Positions 35,376 to 45,844 are shown, counted from the stretch's first letter. The stretch: 64,000 nt of DNA from Osmia lignaria lignaria (GCF_051020975.1 NC_135041.1:2616256-2680255), one strand, 5' to 3'. Program-made: numbers and translations. Notes: generated by a model from the sequence alone, not told the origin.

Positions 35376-36763
35376 AAAAGCGTAAAGATTAATTTATTTC
35401 TGAAATTAACACCGATACTCTCCTCTTTTTCACGCGTGGGCGCCAGTCGGTCCCTAACCCGATCGCGTGTATGAATTGAATGCTCGAAAGAGAACGCGAA
35501 GTAATCTAGCGTGTTGAATATTTGTATGAATGCGAGAGCGAGGAATGAGAACCCTTGCAAGCAAACGTTAGCAAGCGTTCGAGGACTGTTTAGAGGCGAA
35601 GGGTCGTACGGGGCAATAAAAGTCTTTGTATCGAATTCCGAGAATTTGCCTGAAACCGAAAACCTAACGGTAAATTTCGAATGGCGAGAACGTTCTCGAA
35701 CCAACTACGTCGCAAATGTAATAACGAATATTCGATTAATAAGGAAAAACTGTCGTTATTGAAAAATTGCAATCGAACACCTAATGTCTTACAACGAGCG
35801 TACCAGCGCAATTCGTATTGTTAATCGATTTCTTTACGAACAAGATGATTATGGAAAAGCCAATTGTTAACTAGGGAACCTCGCGATAACCGGTTCATTA
35901 TTTAAACGTAATAGTACAACAGACATAGTTTATGTTCATAATTATCCGCATATTTATTGTTCAGTAAGACTGATTCAAACTGTTAACAGATATTCGCATC
36001 GTTGCTAGCTAATATGCGAAATTATCGAAAGCATGGAACATTCCAGAAATTCTACGGCGTAGAAACACCGAAAAGCCGTTAGACAGAGAAAGAACACCAA
36101 GAAAGAGAGAAAGCATGATCTAGAGGAATTTAGCTGGCACGCGCTTTCGACGCGCTGTGATTTGCCGAAATGTCCCCACGCAGGACATCGTCCTCGCGAC
36201 GGGCCCTTCCGGCTAGGATCGCGATCGATTCTGATCACACTTCGTCGAACAATCGAGTAAGTCGTGACGGGAGCCCATGTGTTTAGAGATAGAGTTGTCG
36301 ATTGTATTTCGTTGTAATTTAGCTGCGCGGCAAGTCCTACGAATTAGGCAGAGTGTCGTGAGGGTGAAATTCCGAATACGCGGCAAAGACTCAAAGATGC
36401 GCGCGTTAAATTCATTTCACACTATTAAAATTCTGCCTTTTCTCTTTCTTTTAATCCGTTTGATCGCGTAATTTCCGAATTAAATTCAATCGCGTTTATT
36501 ATTCTATTTTTCGAAAATTGTAATCGTCTTGTGATACGTCTATCTAATTTTTGCAATAAACGACAACCGGGTGCGCGAGAAGTGTTAGTGCGACAGCAGC
36601 CGCTTATCTTTCTTGGTGTTCCAGATTAACCAGCGATTATTCAGCGATAAGATAGCGAACTTCAGAGCGATTTTTATCGTATATTACATTCTACAGTTTC
36701 ACGGAAAGCCTGTTCAGTACTAATTTGTCGAGCACGGTATCATTATTCAGTTTCGACGAGGCA

Positions 36764-36828
36764 AAACGGGCGATCTATTAAGCCCTTTTGGGGTTGTAAG
36801 AGTCTCTTCATTTTAGATCGTCTCGTTT
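36764..36828 (+). ncRNA. Three-way-junction motif 4
   Basis: Outer arms AAACG/CGTTT and CGATCTA/TAGATCG pair. Inner hairpins AGCCC-loop-GGGUU and AAGA-GUC-UCUU. Confidence 0.6.
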
Positions 36829-36936
36829 CTACAATCAGGTACCGATTATAATTTGTTTCGCTATCTTAATATTCCGAATTTTGAACCATCGCGAGTTTAT
36901 ATGTGACGATTGCTTCGACTACGATACTTTACCAGG

Positions 36937-36990
36937 AACGACCTGTAAAGCCCTTTCGGGGGTTGTAAGAGTCTCTTCGTTCAGGTCGTT
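36937..36990 (+). ncRNA. Three-way-junction motif 5
   Basis: Outer arms AACGACCTG and CAGGTCGTT form nine perfect pairs. Inner hairpins AGCCC-loop-GGGUU and AAGA-GUC-UCUU. Confidence 0.62.
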
Positions 36991-37567
36991 ACCTTGCGGA
37001 TAGAAACCGCCGAAAATCTTAATTTTCTATTATATTTGGTCGAGGTATTTGGTCGTCCTTCATTAAGAACATATAATTTTTACATTTCAAATCCGGTTAA
37101 TATTATATTAGAAGGTCTCATTGTAAACCAAAGGCTAAACATCTTTTTCCGATTTCATTTATATTTATATCAAATAATAGGTTAAGCATCTTTACCCTTG
37201 TAAATCAGTATTGTTTTAATTAAATTCATTTAATAGTAATTAACAGTATTCAAATAGAATCATTTCAGTACTCAAACAATAGTCATTTCAAATTCAGTTT
37301 CTGTTACCTTCAATAATTATTTTGAATTAAAATTACTTTCTTTTTGCACACTATACTGTATTAACATTTCTTTTAAATTCCGTTTTGTATCATTTCCTGC
37401 ATCATTTTACATTTCAAATCCACGCACTCCAACACAAGGTTTCAAGGGGGGACCCGTATAGGACCCAGAACACTGACGAACCCAACGGAAATAATCACTA
37501 TCTAAATTTCCGACTTTTAATTTGTTCTGACCGTAGAGGACGCTTCCGCGTCATACGCGGTCAGAAC

Positions 37568-37578
37568 TGGTGGCAGCG
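37568..37578 (+). promoter_or_regulatory. Primer-binding-site-like TGGTGGCAGCG
   Basis: Eleven bases complementary to the 3' end expected for a tRNA-Leu (acceptor ending CGCUGCCACCA, from general tRNA knowledge). It follows a strong hairpin (TTCTGACCG...CGGTCAGAA). It is also present at 48,173-48,183 after an analogous but different hairpin. Its place about 105 bp before the 3' terminus, rather than just after an LTR, is odd. Confidence 0.4.
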
Positions 37579-37683
37579 ATACCTTTTTCATCGCCCAAAA
37601 ATAAGAGGAATTTTCTACCTTAATTAACTAATTATATTACTTTTCTTCTTTTACGTTGCACGCTCGCCACGCGCAACATAACA

Positions 37684-37744
37684 CTGTATTACATTACATC
37701 CGATGTAGATATGGTAATAATGATATTGTTATTAAATGTACATT
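37684..37744. repeat. Satellite array, segment 3
   Basis: One partial unit (ACATTACATCCGATGTAGAT...) between the 3WJ element and the next LTR insertion. It ends in ACATT, the duplicated target. Confidence 0.85.
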
Positions 37745-38215
37745 TGTTAGTGAAAATGCGGGTCCGGAGAGGTCAGCGAAGGAAGCATGCGCTTTGACGT
37801 ATTTGAATTTATTTACACACAAACTGTTTTATGTACAACGAGAGTATTTACAACGAAGTAGATGAGGCGTGGTCATGAACATAAAATATTTACACAAATT
37901 TCACACTGTATGGCGATGAGAATAACGCGAGGACAGTGAACAATAAAGAACAATAAAGAACAGCGCGGTCTGCGATAGATGTGCGTCGCGTGAACAAAGA
38001 GTATCTTAATCGAGTAGCGAGATCTGCGTACATACGTCGTTGCACGTCGAGCGATCGATCAAGAAGAAGGAAATCAATCATGGCGTCGATCGTGCCGGGT
38101 CCGGCATGGACAAAGTGGGCCCGAGAGGCGCTGCCCCTATCGGTAGCGACGCACCAACGAAATACTTTCGTTGCCAACTACGTCTGCTGCGATGATTTGG
38201 GGAATTTCGCCAACA
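37745..38215. mobile_element. Solo LTR, 471 bp, in satellite
   Basis: Begins TGTTAGTG and ends CGCCAACA, flanked by ACATT at 37,740-37,744 and 38,216-38,220. Removing it restores the satellite phrase AATGTACATTGATCTG. TG...CA ends and a 5-bp duplication indicate an LTR left by recombination. ORFs on both strands are not recognisable. Confidence 0.9.
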
Positions 38216-38519
38216 ACATTGATCTGTGGGAATGAATGAGTATATTACATTACATCCGAAGTAGAAATAGTAATAATGGTATTGTTATTATATGTACATT
38301 GATCTGTGGGAATGGATCAGTATATTACATTACATCCAATGTAGATATAGTATTAATGATATTGTTATTAAATGCACGTCTATCTGTGTGAAGGTTTCAA
38401 TATATTACATTATATCTAATGTAGATATGATAATAATGATACTGGTATTCAATGAACATTGACCTGTGGGAACGGATCAGTATATTACATTAGATCCAAT
38501 GTAGATATAGTAATAATGA
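38216..38519. repeat. Satellite array, segment 4 (80-bp unit)
   Basis: Clear 80-bp spacing: GATCTGTGGG-type starts at 38,221, 38,301, 38,381 and 38,461. Ends abruptly within a unit at the LINE insertion. Confidence 0.92.
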
Positions 38520-38580
38520 GGAGGCCCCTACAGGAACTGGATCCTCGGGAAGGTCCTCAGCACGGAGTATCCGTGATCCT

Positions 38581-39932
38581 TTGACAGGATCAATTTCCGA
38601 AGAAATAATTGGGACGGGGCTACAGGCCATTGCAGCAATGATTCGTGTTTTACTTGCGGAAAACAATTCTGTAGCAGCATACTTGCGTCGCGCGAGAAAC
38701 GGGAGCCCTAAAGTTCGGGAGACCGCCTCGAAGATTGAGAAATATCTGATGAAGGCTACAAACATGGTGGAGGCGCTTGTATCTATAAAAGCAACCGATA
38801 CTGGGTGTAAGAGTGCGAGTGACATGATGGTAAGCAAGATGGATGCCTGTACACAGACTGAACCTGGGAGGAAGGAAGTTACAAACTCACATAGGATGAT
38901 ACCGGAGAGAGTAGGGAAGACCGTAAAGGCCGGAACTCAGTCTGATGAAGTATCTGCTACCGCCCCTCAGTGCAACGATGAGTCGACCAGTAAAGAAGCC
39001 AGGTCTGGCAATAGCAAAAGGAAGGATGTTACGCTTCCCCGTTGCGGATTGCGGAAACAGGGTCCAACTGGGGTATGACGGGTGTATCCCCCCATCAGGT
39101 CAAAGCTAGAACAGCAGGCGTGGCGGCTTTAGACGTGACGGAGCCGGAATGGGAGACGGTTCAAAGAAGGAGAAGGAAAGCAGATCCCCAAATGGCAACA
39201 CCTAGAGGTCAAAACGGGAGAGCCAAGGATAAGACTGTTAGGCCAACAGGGACCACCACGCCTAGAGTAGACAGCAGGGCTAGAGGGAGACCTGTGAAAC
39301 CCCAGACTATAGCAATTAGGTTTACTGATAAGAAGTCCTTCGCTGATGTGCTGAAACGAGTAAAGGAGAAAGCAGGCCCTGAAGTAGATGGGGTTAAGTC
39401 GGTAAGGCAGACCCGAGGAGGTAATCTGTTGGTGGAATTCTCCGCTAAAGCAGACATAGAGAATTTCCATAAGAAGATCGAAGGTGCGCTGAGAGAGGGC
39501 GTTCAAATCTACCGGCTGCAAGAAAGAGTTGATGTGGAAATCAGAGATATTGATCCTACTGTGGAGGCCGAGGACGTGGTGACGGCGGTAGCTAAGGAGA
39601 CTGGTGGAAAAATAGCCGATATTCGGTGTCGTGTTTTAAAAACCGACCCCCGGATGAATAAAGTTGCGGTGGTTGACGGACCAACGGTGTTGCTTAACCT
39701 CTTGCTAAGAAGAGCTAAGATTAAGCTTGGGTGGACGATTGTGTCTGTGCGTTTGATCCGTAGGATAGTCAGATGTTTTAGGTGCCATGGCATAGGCCAC
39801 CTTGCAGCTAATTGCTCCGAGATTAGTGATAGTGTTTGTAGGAGGCGCGGTAAGTCTGATCGCCACATGCGGGAATGCACTTTCACTCCTAGGTCCGTAA
39901 TACAAAGAGGCTCTGCGGAGTGCCGGATATAA
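38581..39932 (+). pseudogene. LINE ORF1 (gag-like), frameshifted
   Basis: The frame from 38,581 carries the N-terminal Ala/Lys-rich part. It shifts within 39,042-39,078 to the frame ending at 39,932. That part holds RFTDKKSFADVLKRVK, a region like RRM/gag domains, and C-terminal knuckles: CFRCHGIGHLAANC is intact, while the second (CRRRGKSDRHMREC) has Arg where its second Cys is expected. It binds nucleic acid in the LINE RNP (family knowledge). TAA at 39,930 is six bases from the ORF2 ATG. Confidence 0.85.
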
Positions 39933-39938
39933 ACGAAC

Positions 39939-41418
39939 ATGAAGATTATGCAAATTAATCTAAATCGGTGTAGGGCGGCACACGATCTGATGTTAAAATC
40001 GGCCGACGACCTTGAGGTAGACATAGTATTAGTCTCCGAGCCTAATAGGGCGTGCGACGGATGGTTTGCCGATGCCAGAACTGATGCGTGAATGTGGTTC
40101 ACCAGAGCAGGCCTAAATAAATTCAGTAGTTATTCCGGTGGTGAGATTGGCCCAGGTTACGTTGCAGTAAGAGTTGATGATTACACCATTTTCAGCTGTT
40201 ATTTTTCTCCGAACATAACAGCCGGGAAATTTGACTCTAAGCTGGCAAGTATGGCACTGGCTGCTGAAAAAGATCGGAAGGTCATTTTTGCAGGAGACTT
40301 GAATGCTAAATCCCCTATATGGGGGTCGGAAACATGGAGCCCTCGCGGAAGGACCCTACAGCCGTTCTGTGAAGAATTTGGATTACACCCTGTACTCACC
40401 GTAGGGGGAATTACCTGTGACAGAGGAGTAGGCAGTACGATTGATATTGCCATATGTAATGACCTTGCTTTAGGAGATTTGGTTGACAGTCGAGTACTTA
40501 CCTCTTACACTGCATCCGACCACCGATCCTTGATACACACCTTTAGTGTGGAACATAATGCCCGACGTAGGTTCCTTGAAAATAACATGGACCCTAGAAA
40601 AGTCGACCCTAAGAATTTTGAGGACAAGTTCGTACTCAAGTTCAAGGACGGAAGTGCTCCCCCACCACCTACGACAATAGAGGAGATAGATATATTCATT
40701 CAGGATGTGGAAAAGATGATTGAAGAGAGTCATAAACCTTACCTGTCAGGATGGAAAGAAAAAGCGCCAGTCCCATGGTGGAACACGGAGGTTGCCCTGC
40801 TGAGGAAACAAGCTTTAAAAAAGAAAAGGTTACTTACCCGAATGAAGAAGAGGATGACCAACGACGACCAACATCTGCGCTGCACCCTGGCGGAATATAA
40901 CGATGCTAAATGCCAGTTAAATTGGCAAATTAGGAAAGCCAAAAGGGATGCCTGGAAAGCCCTGGTGGAAACGGTGGATACGGATGTTTGGGGAAATCCG
41001 TACAAGGCTATTTTGAAATTAATTAAGCCAAAGGGTCCTCCCATGAAAATGGATGAGGACGAAATTGAACGAGCCATCAAGAAGCTCTTCGTCACCTCCG
41101 AGGTGCATGTAGAGTGTGAGAGAAGTACAACTATACACGCAGCACAGGAAGTGGACTTCCAGTCGCCTGAATCTCCAGAGGTTGAAACGGAGTTTACTCC
41201 TGGAGAAGTAATTGTCGCGGCTAGCAAGATCAAGCCTAAGAAAGCGCCAGGTCCCGATCAGGTTCCAGCGTGCGTCATGAAATCTATAGTAGCTAAGACT
41301 TCTAGATATCTGGCAGGCGTATTTAACACCTGTTTTAAAGAAGGGTACTGGCCCCGTGAGTGGAAAACGGAGAGGCTAGTTATGATCCCTAAGCCTCCAA
41401 AGCCTGGATCATCATTTG
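39939..41418 (+). pseudogene. LINE ORF2, endonuclease and RT start
   Basis: An APE-type endonuclease starts MKIMQINLNRCRAAHDLM, as in the R1 clade, with later EP of VLVSEPN, GDLNAKSPIWGS and SDHRSL motifs. An in-frame TGA at 40,089-40,091 breaks it; reading resumes at ATG 40,092. After a basic linker the RT begins with KKAPGPDQVPACVMK and ends at VMIPKPPKPGS. The RT palm, including its DD motif, is missing. Function when intact: target-primed reverse transcription. Confidence 0.88.
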
Positions 41419-41485
41419 ATTTGTATTTACAACGTTGGATGTCGTCGTGTGAATACAGGCGTCGGCAACCTGTGACAAATGACCC

Positions 41486-42346
41486 TGTTGCGAACCTCGC
41501 CTGTATGTATGTGTGCAATATCGAGTGAATTTAGCTGCAAGCTTGTAATCACAAGCATTGAATGAAATGTAATATGGCGACGATGCCAGAAGAGTATGGT
41601 TGCAGCATGTCTGCATTAATCAATGCTCATAAATTAGGAGCCAAACTTCAAAGGAATAAACAAATAAAAGATAGGATACTGTAAACCTTTCAGCGCGGGT
41701 GATCGTGCTGGGAGAGAGTTGGAAATCCGGAGAAATAAGACTGTCACACTTGAAGTTTCTAAGAAACTAATTTATTGCGGGCCGTATCTAATTCGTTACT
41801 CTTAACGAAAATCGTATTGGTTCTTGAAACTGTCAAGGTCTCTTCGACATCGTGCTTATTTACAGAGGGTCGTAAATTCTCTTAAGGGTTGCCTTGGCTC
41901 GCTAGCGCGAGACCTTTTTGTCTTTCGTTCTCTCTGGATCCCACGCTTTCTCTTAGCACGTGTGCATAGAATCGTTCTCGAGTCTTGGCGGAGCACCACC
42001 ATCTTCCACTCGCCCAAGGGTGGACCGAAGCCAGGGAGAGGGACCGCCTCCGGACAGGGATGGGCTCCTCCACCATTGGGCCAGGGATATATCCTGAGGG
42101 AGGATTCAGGATCCAGCGAGGAGGGGATGGCAGCCAACATCGATCGAAGATCTTCACCGCCAAGCATACATTTTTGTCAAAGTTATAGTCACGACATAAA
42201 GTCGTATAAATTTTTATTTCCTACACAAAGGTGTTTTGATTTATTAAAAGCCGTGCCGCAAGCAGAGCGCTTCACCGCTCCACAGGCACCTTACCCACGT
42301 TCGGCAAATCCTAAATATCCCTAGAACACTAAATCCATACGCAACA
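41486..42346 (+). mobile_element. Solo LTR, family E copy 2
   Basis: 861 bp, begins TGTTGCGAACC and ends TACGCAACA (inverted TGTTGCG/CGCAACA). Flanked by ACCC at 41,482-41,485 and 42,347-42,350. The interrupted D sequence GACAAATGACCCATTTGATA is intact in D1 and D3, which confirms the insertion. Related to 7,163-8,100. Confidence 0.93.
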
Positions 42347-42714
42347 ACCCATTTGATAACTTCAAGTAAACAATATTCAACGGGAATCAACATACCCATT
42401 GCGGATTAACTATACTGCAGTTCACGAGAGACCATTCTTAACTCGCGCAGCTTACTAGGTCTAGGGACGTTTTTAATAACGTGTGTGATTCCTCTCTATA
42501 GCTTGCTTCTTACTTTACGATCATATAATTTTTTTCTTTGAAAAATAATAGAAATTTCATTGTATCGTGTATCTTTACCATGTCATCATCGCTTATCAGT
42601 TATTGTACGTCATATATTTCTGTCCACCATTTATATGATCGGAAAGTACGAAGCAAGCTGTAGAGGGGAATCACACACGTTATTAAAAATCTCCCTAGAC
42701 CTTGTGAGCTGCGC

Positions 42715-43320
42715 CACAGCCGACTCTAGTACTAGCCATGCTGAACAACGTGGCAACACCGTTCACGTGACAATCGGGAGTCCTATTTTCAAAAACAGAG
42801 TCCTGTGCTCGGAATTGTAATTAACGTCTTTTTTAATTAAAAGCTGTAGTAATATACACTATTTTGTGTTAATTATGTATAAACAATATATAAACGTTGC
42901 AACTATGGCAAATATAAGTGATGTGGTAGTATAAAATTGTTATAAATGTGATATATATTTTGTGTACTCTCAAAGTAGTTTGGTGTTGTGAAGCATGATA
43001 TTTGAAATATTTACAGTGGTTTCAAGAAAATTTAGGTGTGAAGCAAAATGAAACCATCTTTGGATCAAATTGAAACATTTAAGAATTGATAAACGTGTAT
43101 ATAAGTTAACAAAAACCTTGAAACAAGCGAAATTATTGGAACGAAACCAAAGAGGTTATGTGAAGTCCAGAGAGTAGTCGGGAGTCTGACGACGTTGATT
43201 GGCTGAGAGTCCGGGAGTCCGGGAGGCAGATTAAGTAGGGTAGGTGTTGATATATTCAGACCGGACTCCCGCGGTGTTGCCATTTTTACTTCAGCACGGC
43301 TAGTACTAGAGTCGGCTGTG
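42715..43320 (-). mobile_element. MITE, family F copy 2 (606 bp)
   Basis: Inverted relative to copy 1 and the same length. 7-bp target duplication GCTGCGC at 42,708-42,714 and 43,321-43,327. D1 and D3 show the uninterrupted AGCTGCGCGAGTTAAG site (AGCTGCGCGAATTAAG when rejoined here). The minus-strand ORF at 43,065-43,385 mirrors an ORF in copy 1, but both spill into flanks and look non-coding. Confidence 0.95.
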
Positions 43321-43764
43321 GCTGCGCGAATTAAGTATGGTCTCTCGTGAAATGCAGTATACATGTACATCAGAAGTGCTACCAACTTCTGATATAATCG
43401 TTACAATTACAAATGTTTTCTGCCGTATCTGTAACGTTTTGAATTTGTTTTCTTACGACTTATTAATTACTAAGTTTGCCATACCGCAATCAAATCGTTG
43501 TTGGCAGGATCGTATATTCGGCTCTTTTTAATTTTGCACCGCCTCCGAAAAAATCGAAATGTATTTAGTATCCTATTTAACGATTAAGTAGATTTTATTA
43601 ATAGCTGTGGAATACTGGTATAAATGAAATAGAAATAATTCTACACTTTTTAGTGCATTTCGAAGTCGGATTTTTTTTTATTAAAAATTATTTTATTTCA
43701 CACTTTTTAGTGGAATTAGAGGAACGAACAATATTTGTAGGATGCCGTAAGGTGGTTTTCCGTT

Positions 43765-44670
43765 CTTAATGGTTAAGTAAGGATCAAACAAGGGTAATTA
43801 ATAATAATTGTTGGAAAATGATGTTAACAATTTACAATTTGTAGCACATTTATTTGATAAGATACACCAATGAACGAATTCAAGTAATTATAACTATAAC
43901 TATATATCAAGTAATTATAACAATTATAACCGCCGACGCGAAGGAGTCGGGATGTACCCGGGTCCCCCCGTCCTCCGGCCCTTCGTGGGTCTTACGTGAC
44001 CTAGCTACATACATAAGTACGCGGCGCTTCGAAAATGACCATAAAAGGTAACAAATAGCGATGTACAAAATTTAATTGGAGGTCGCGGATCCGCTAAAAC
44101 AAATACGTGTGACCTGCGATGAGTCACCGCGCACACAGGCTATAAAGGTTGCGCGACAAAGCGGCACGCGTATATACAACTGTAAAACCTCTGTAACGAT
44201 CGCGGCAGTCAATAAAGCAATTTTACTTTTCGACTACACAGTTAACGTTCACTCCACCCGATTATTCCCGCATGATATTGTGGCTGAATCAGCAATTCGT
44301 CTTATGTTATTTCTATATTATACAATAATAAAAAAGAAGAACAACGAATACCATTTTTTTTTTTAATGACACTAATTTTATTTTAGTAATAATTAATAAT
44401 TAATAGAAGCTGAGTTGGACAGTGTTGCCCCGCCCCGATCACCTACCCCGCCTACCCCTTCCAGCTGTACCCCTACTCCCCTGCCCCTTTCCCCGCGATA
44501 GCCCCGCAAGCGACGCACAACGCCAGCTGCAACTTCTCTCTCTGTAATGTAAAATTGAAATTATTAAATATTTATTGTTTAAGTTATGATTGGCAATATT
44601 TGTCCTTATATTGAACAACAGAGATGTTCTGATAAGGGCAATATTGTATTCCTCTGTACGAGGCAATAAT
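43765..44670. other. No gene recognised, possible LTR remnant
   Basis: A more GC-rich block (43,930-44,220) is followed by GTCAATAAAGCAATTTTACT and an ACTACACAG end near 44,242, reminiscent of LTR R/U5 sequence. No partner or target duplication was found. A C-rich stretch lies at 44,425-44,500. Confidence 0.3.
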
Positions 44671-44919
44671 TCATACTATAAAAAAGAATCTGTAATATAT
44701 ATTTTGCGGTGGCTTCGTCTCCTCATCCTTCTTGAGTTCCTTCATCTCTTGCTCCTGAGGGCGGGGCTCCTCCCTCGATTGGTCTCCTCGCTCCTGCTGA
44801 GGGAGGAGCTTCTCCCTCAGTTGCTGTGATTGTTGTTATTGTTGTTGCTGCAGCAGCTGCATTTGTCGTTGATCCTGCTCATGCTGCTGCTGCAACAACA
44901 GCTGAACATCTCTGAACAT
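44671..44919 (-). pseudogene. Gln-rich ORF or possible terminal exon, one stop
   Basis: On the minus strand, a pyrimidine-rich tract ending AAATCAACAG (a plausible splice acceptor) is followed by ATG at 44,919. The protein runs MFRDVQLLLQQQHEQ... into QLREKLLPQQERG and EQEMKELKKDEET, ending at TGA 44,671. A TAA (44,836-44,838) sits within the CAA run at codon 28. The Gln/Glu/Lys composition resembles the coiled C-terminus of MADF/Myb-type regulators or transposon accessory proteins, but no domain is identifiable. It could be a decayed exon or low-complexity DNA. Confidence 0.25.
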
Positions 44920-45639
44920 CTGTTGATTTGAAAGAGAAAAAAGAAATGTATATATATATATATTACAGGCATGTTTCTGAATCATGAAATATATGCATTT
45001 TCCAGAGTTTCTTTTAATTTTTCTTGAACTCTTTTGCCATTATTGAAGTTGAAATAATACTTACAATTGTTTTCAGATGGTTCCATTTTAATATAATAAA
45101 AGAAAACTTGTTTTCTTATTTTTTATTACGTTTATGTTCTGAAACAAAAATATATAGATGTAATATTTGCAAAAAAAGATATAAGTAATAACAGTTACAT
45201 TAATATTAAATAATGACTAGCGATGGAATGTTATCGATTACAGTGACATAGTGTTTATGTTGTATAGAACGAAAATCACAGGAACGGCGACAAGACCGTG
45301 TATATCGAAACACATCTATACTTTTTAAAACGTATTGGGATAACTAATATTCAATATGTACTTCTTATATATTTTTATTATTATATTCGTGGCCAAAATT
45401 TTTGATTATTTTAATTGCGAAATATATAAAATATTATCAACTACGTATGTTTAAACAACGATCAAAGTGATAAAAATGACATTCGAAATGTAGTAGTACC
45501 ACTAAATTTTTTTTAAAAATTCAAGTTGTATAAGAAATTCTAATTATATGCATGTACTATTTCATCCCAAGTTTACTGTCGACTAGTAATAAAAATAAAT
45601 ATAATTGTTCCTTTTTTCGTCCATCAAATGGCGTTCGTT
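44920..45639. other. AT-rich, no gene recognised
   Basis: No ORF above background and no repeat partner in the window. Ends at the ATTT target of the next element. Confidence 0.45.
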
Positions 45640-45675
45640 ATTTTGTTACGTCCCGGCGGAAAATTTGAAATTTAT

Positions 45676-45743
45676 CCGCCTTGCGTCCCTTATCAAGCCC
45701 TTTTGGGTTACGAGAATTCCTCATGTAAGGGGCGTACAGGCGG
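45676..45743 (+). ncRNA. Three-way-junction motif C1
   Basis: Outer arms CCGCCT/AGGCGG and CCCTTA/TAAGGG pair. Hairpins AGCCC-UUUU-GGGUU and GAG-AAUUC-CUC. Confidence 0.6.
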
Positions 45744-45783
45744 GTGTTTCGGTTTTCCGCCAATCTTTCCATTCCTCCTCGAC

Positions 45784-45844
45784 CTTGTACATTCTTGTCA
45801 AGCCTTTCGAGGTTACAAGAATTTCTCATGCAGGGATGTACAGG
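45784..45844 (+). ncRNA. Three-way-junction motif C2
   Basis: Outer arms CTTGTACATTC and GGATGTACAGG pair with G.U steps. Hairpins AGCCU-UUCG-AGGUU and AGAA-U-UUCT-type. Followed by GGGAAGAGTTTGAGTTTA, also found after motif 2 of the other copy. Confidence 0.6.

Larger units (their letters stand above)
34935..37682 (+). mobile_element. 3WJ-family LTR-like element, full copy
   Basis: Starts TGTCATGTCC and ends GCGCAACATAAC, with ACTG at 34,931-34,934 and 37,683-37,686. It has no protein-coding capacity. It carries five three-way-junction motifs, a UUCG hairpin (CTCGGT-TTCG-ACCGAG near 35,281), a long-range complementary pair (35,221-35,234 with 37,439-37,451), a GTCAGAAC-closed hairpin near 37,525-37,567 and then TGGTGGCAGCG. 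Size and ends suit a very long solo LTR; a non-autonomous retroelement is the alternative. It is near-identical to the inverted copy at 55,699-58,428. Confidence 0.75.
38520..41418 (+). mobile_element. R1-type LINE, 3'-truncated
   Basis: Begins within a satellite unit and holds ORF1 (38,581-39,932) and the first half of ORF2 (39,939-41,418), stopping just after the start of the reverse transcriptase. It is followed by about 35 bp of unassigned sequence and foldback D2. LINE copies are usually truncated at the 5' end; loss of the 3' part points to later deletion or rearrangement. Confidence 0.88.
41455..43764. mobile_element. Foldback element, family D copy 2
   Basis: Aligns with D1 from the phrase CAGGCGTCGGCAACNTRTGAC rightwards, and extends past D1 at the right (ATTTCACACTTTTTAGTG, then AGGTGGTTTTCC near 43,751). 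Split by LTR E2 (41,486-42,346, target ACCC) and MITE F2 (42,715-43,320, target GCTGCGC). The left outer arm is missing. Confidence 0.8.

Noticed and set aside
35366..37627. ORFs of 60-112 codons in the 3WJ element, conserved in the inverted copy
   Set aside because: They are identical only because the DNA copies are identical. The diverged copy at 45,644-48,319 lacks matching ORFs, so coding is unlikely.
34935..37682. Three-way-junction motifs as hammerhead ribozymes
   Set aside because: The CUGANGA and GAAA core sequences of hammerheads are absent from every copy examined.
38216..38519. 80-bp repeats as a CRISPR array or rDNA spacer
   Set aside because: Tandem without spacers, AT-rich, no rRNA nearby; a satellite explains it.
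42560..43385. ORFs shared between the two MITE F copies
   Set aside because: They run across element ends into unrelated flanks and show no domain; shared DNA explains the match.
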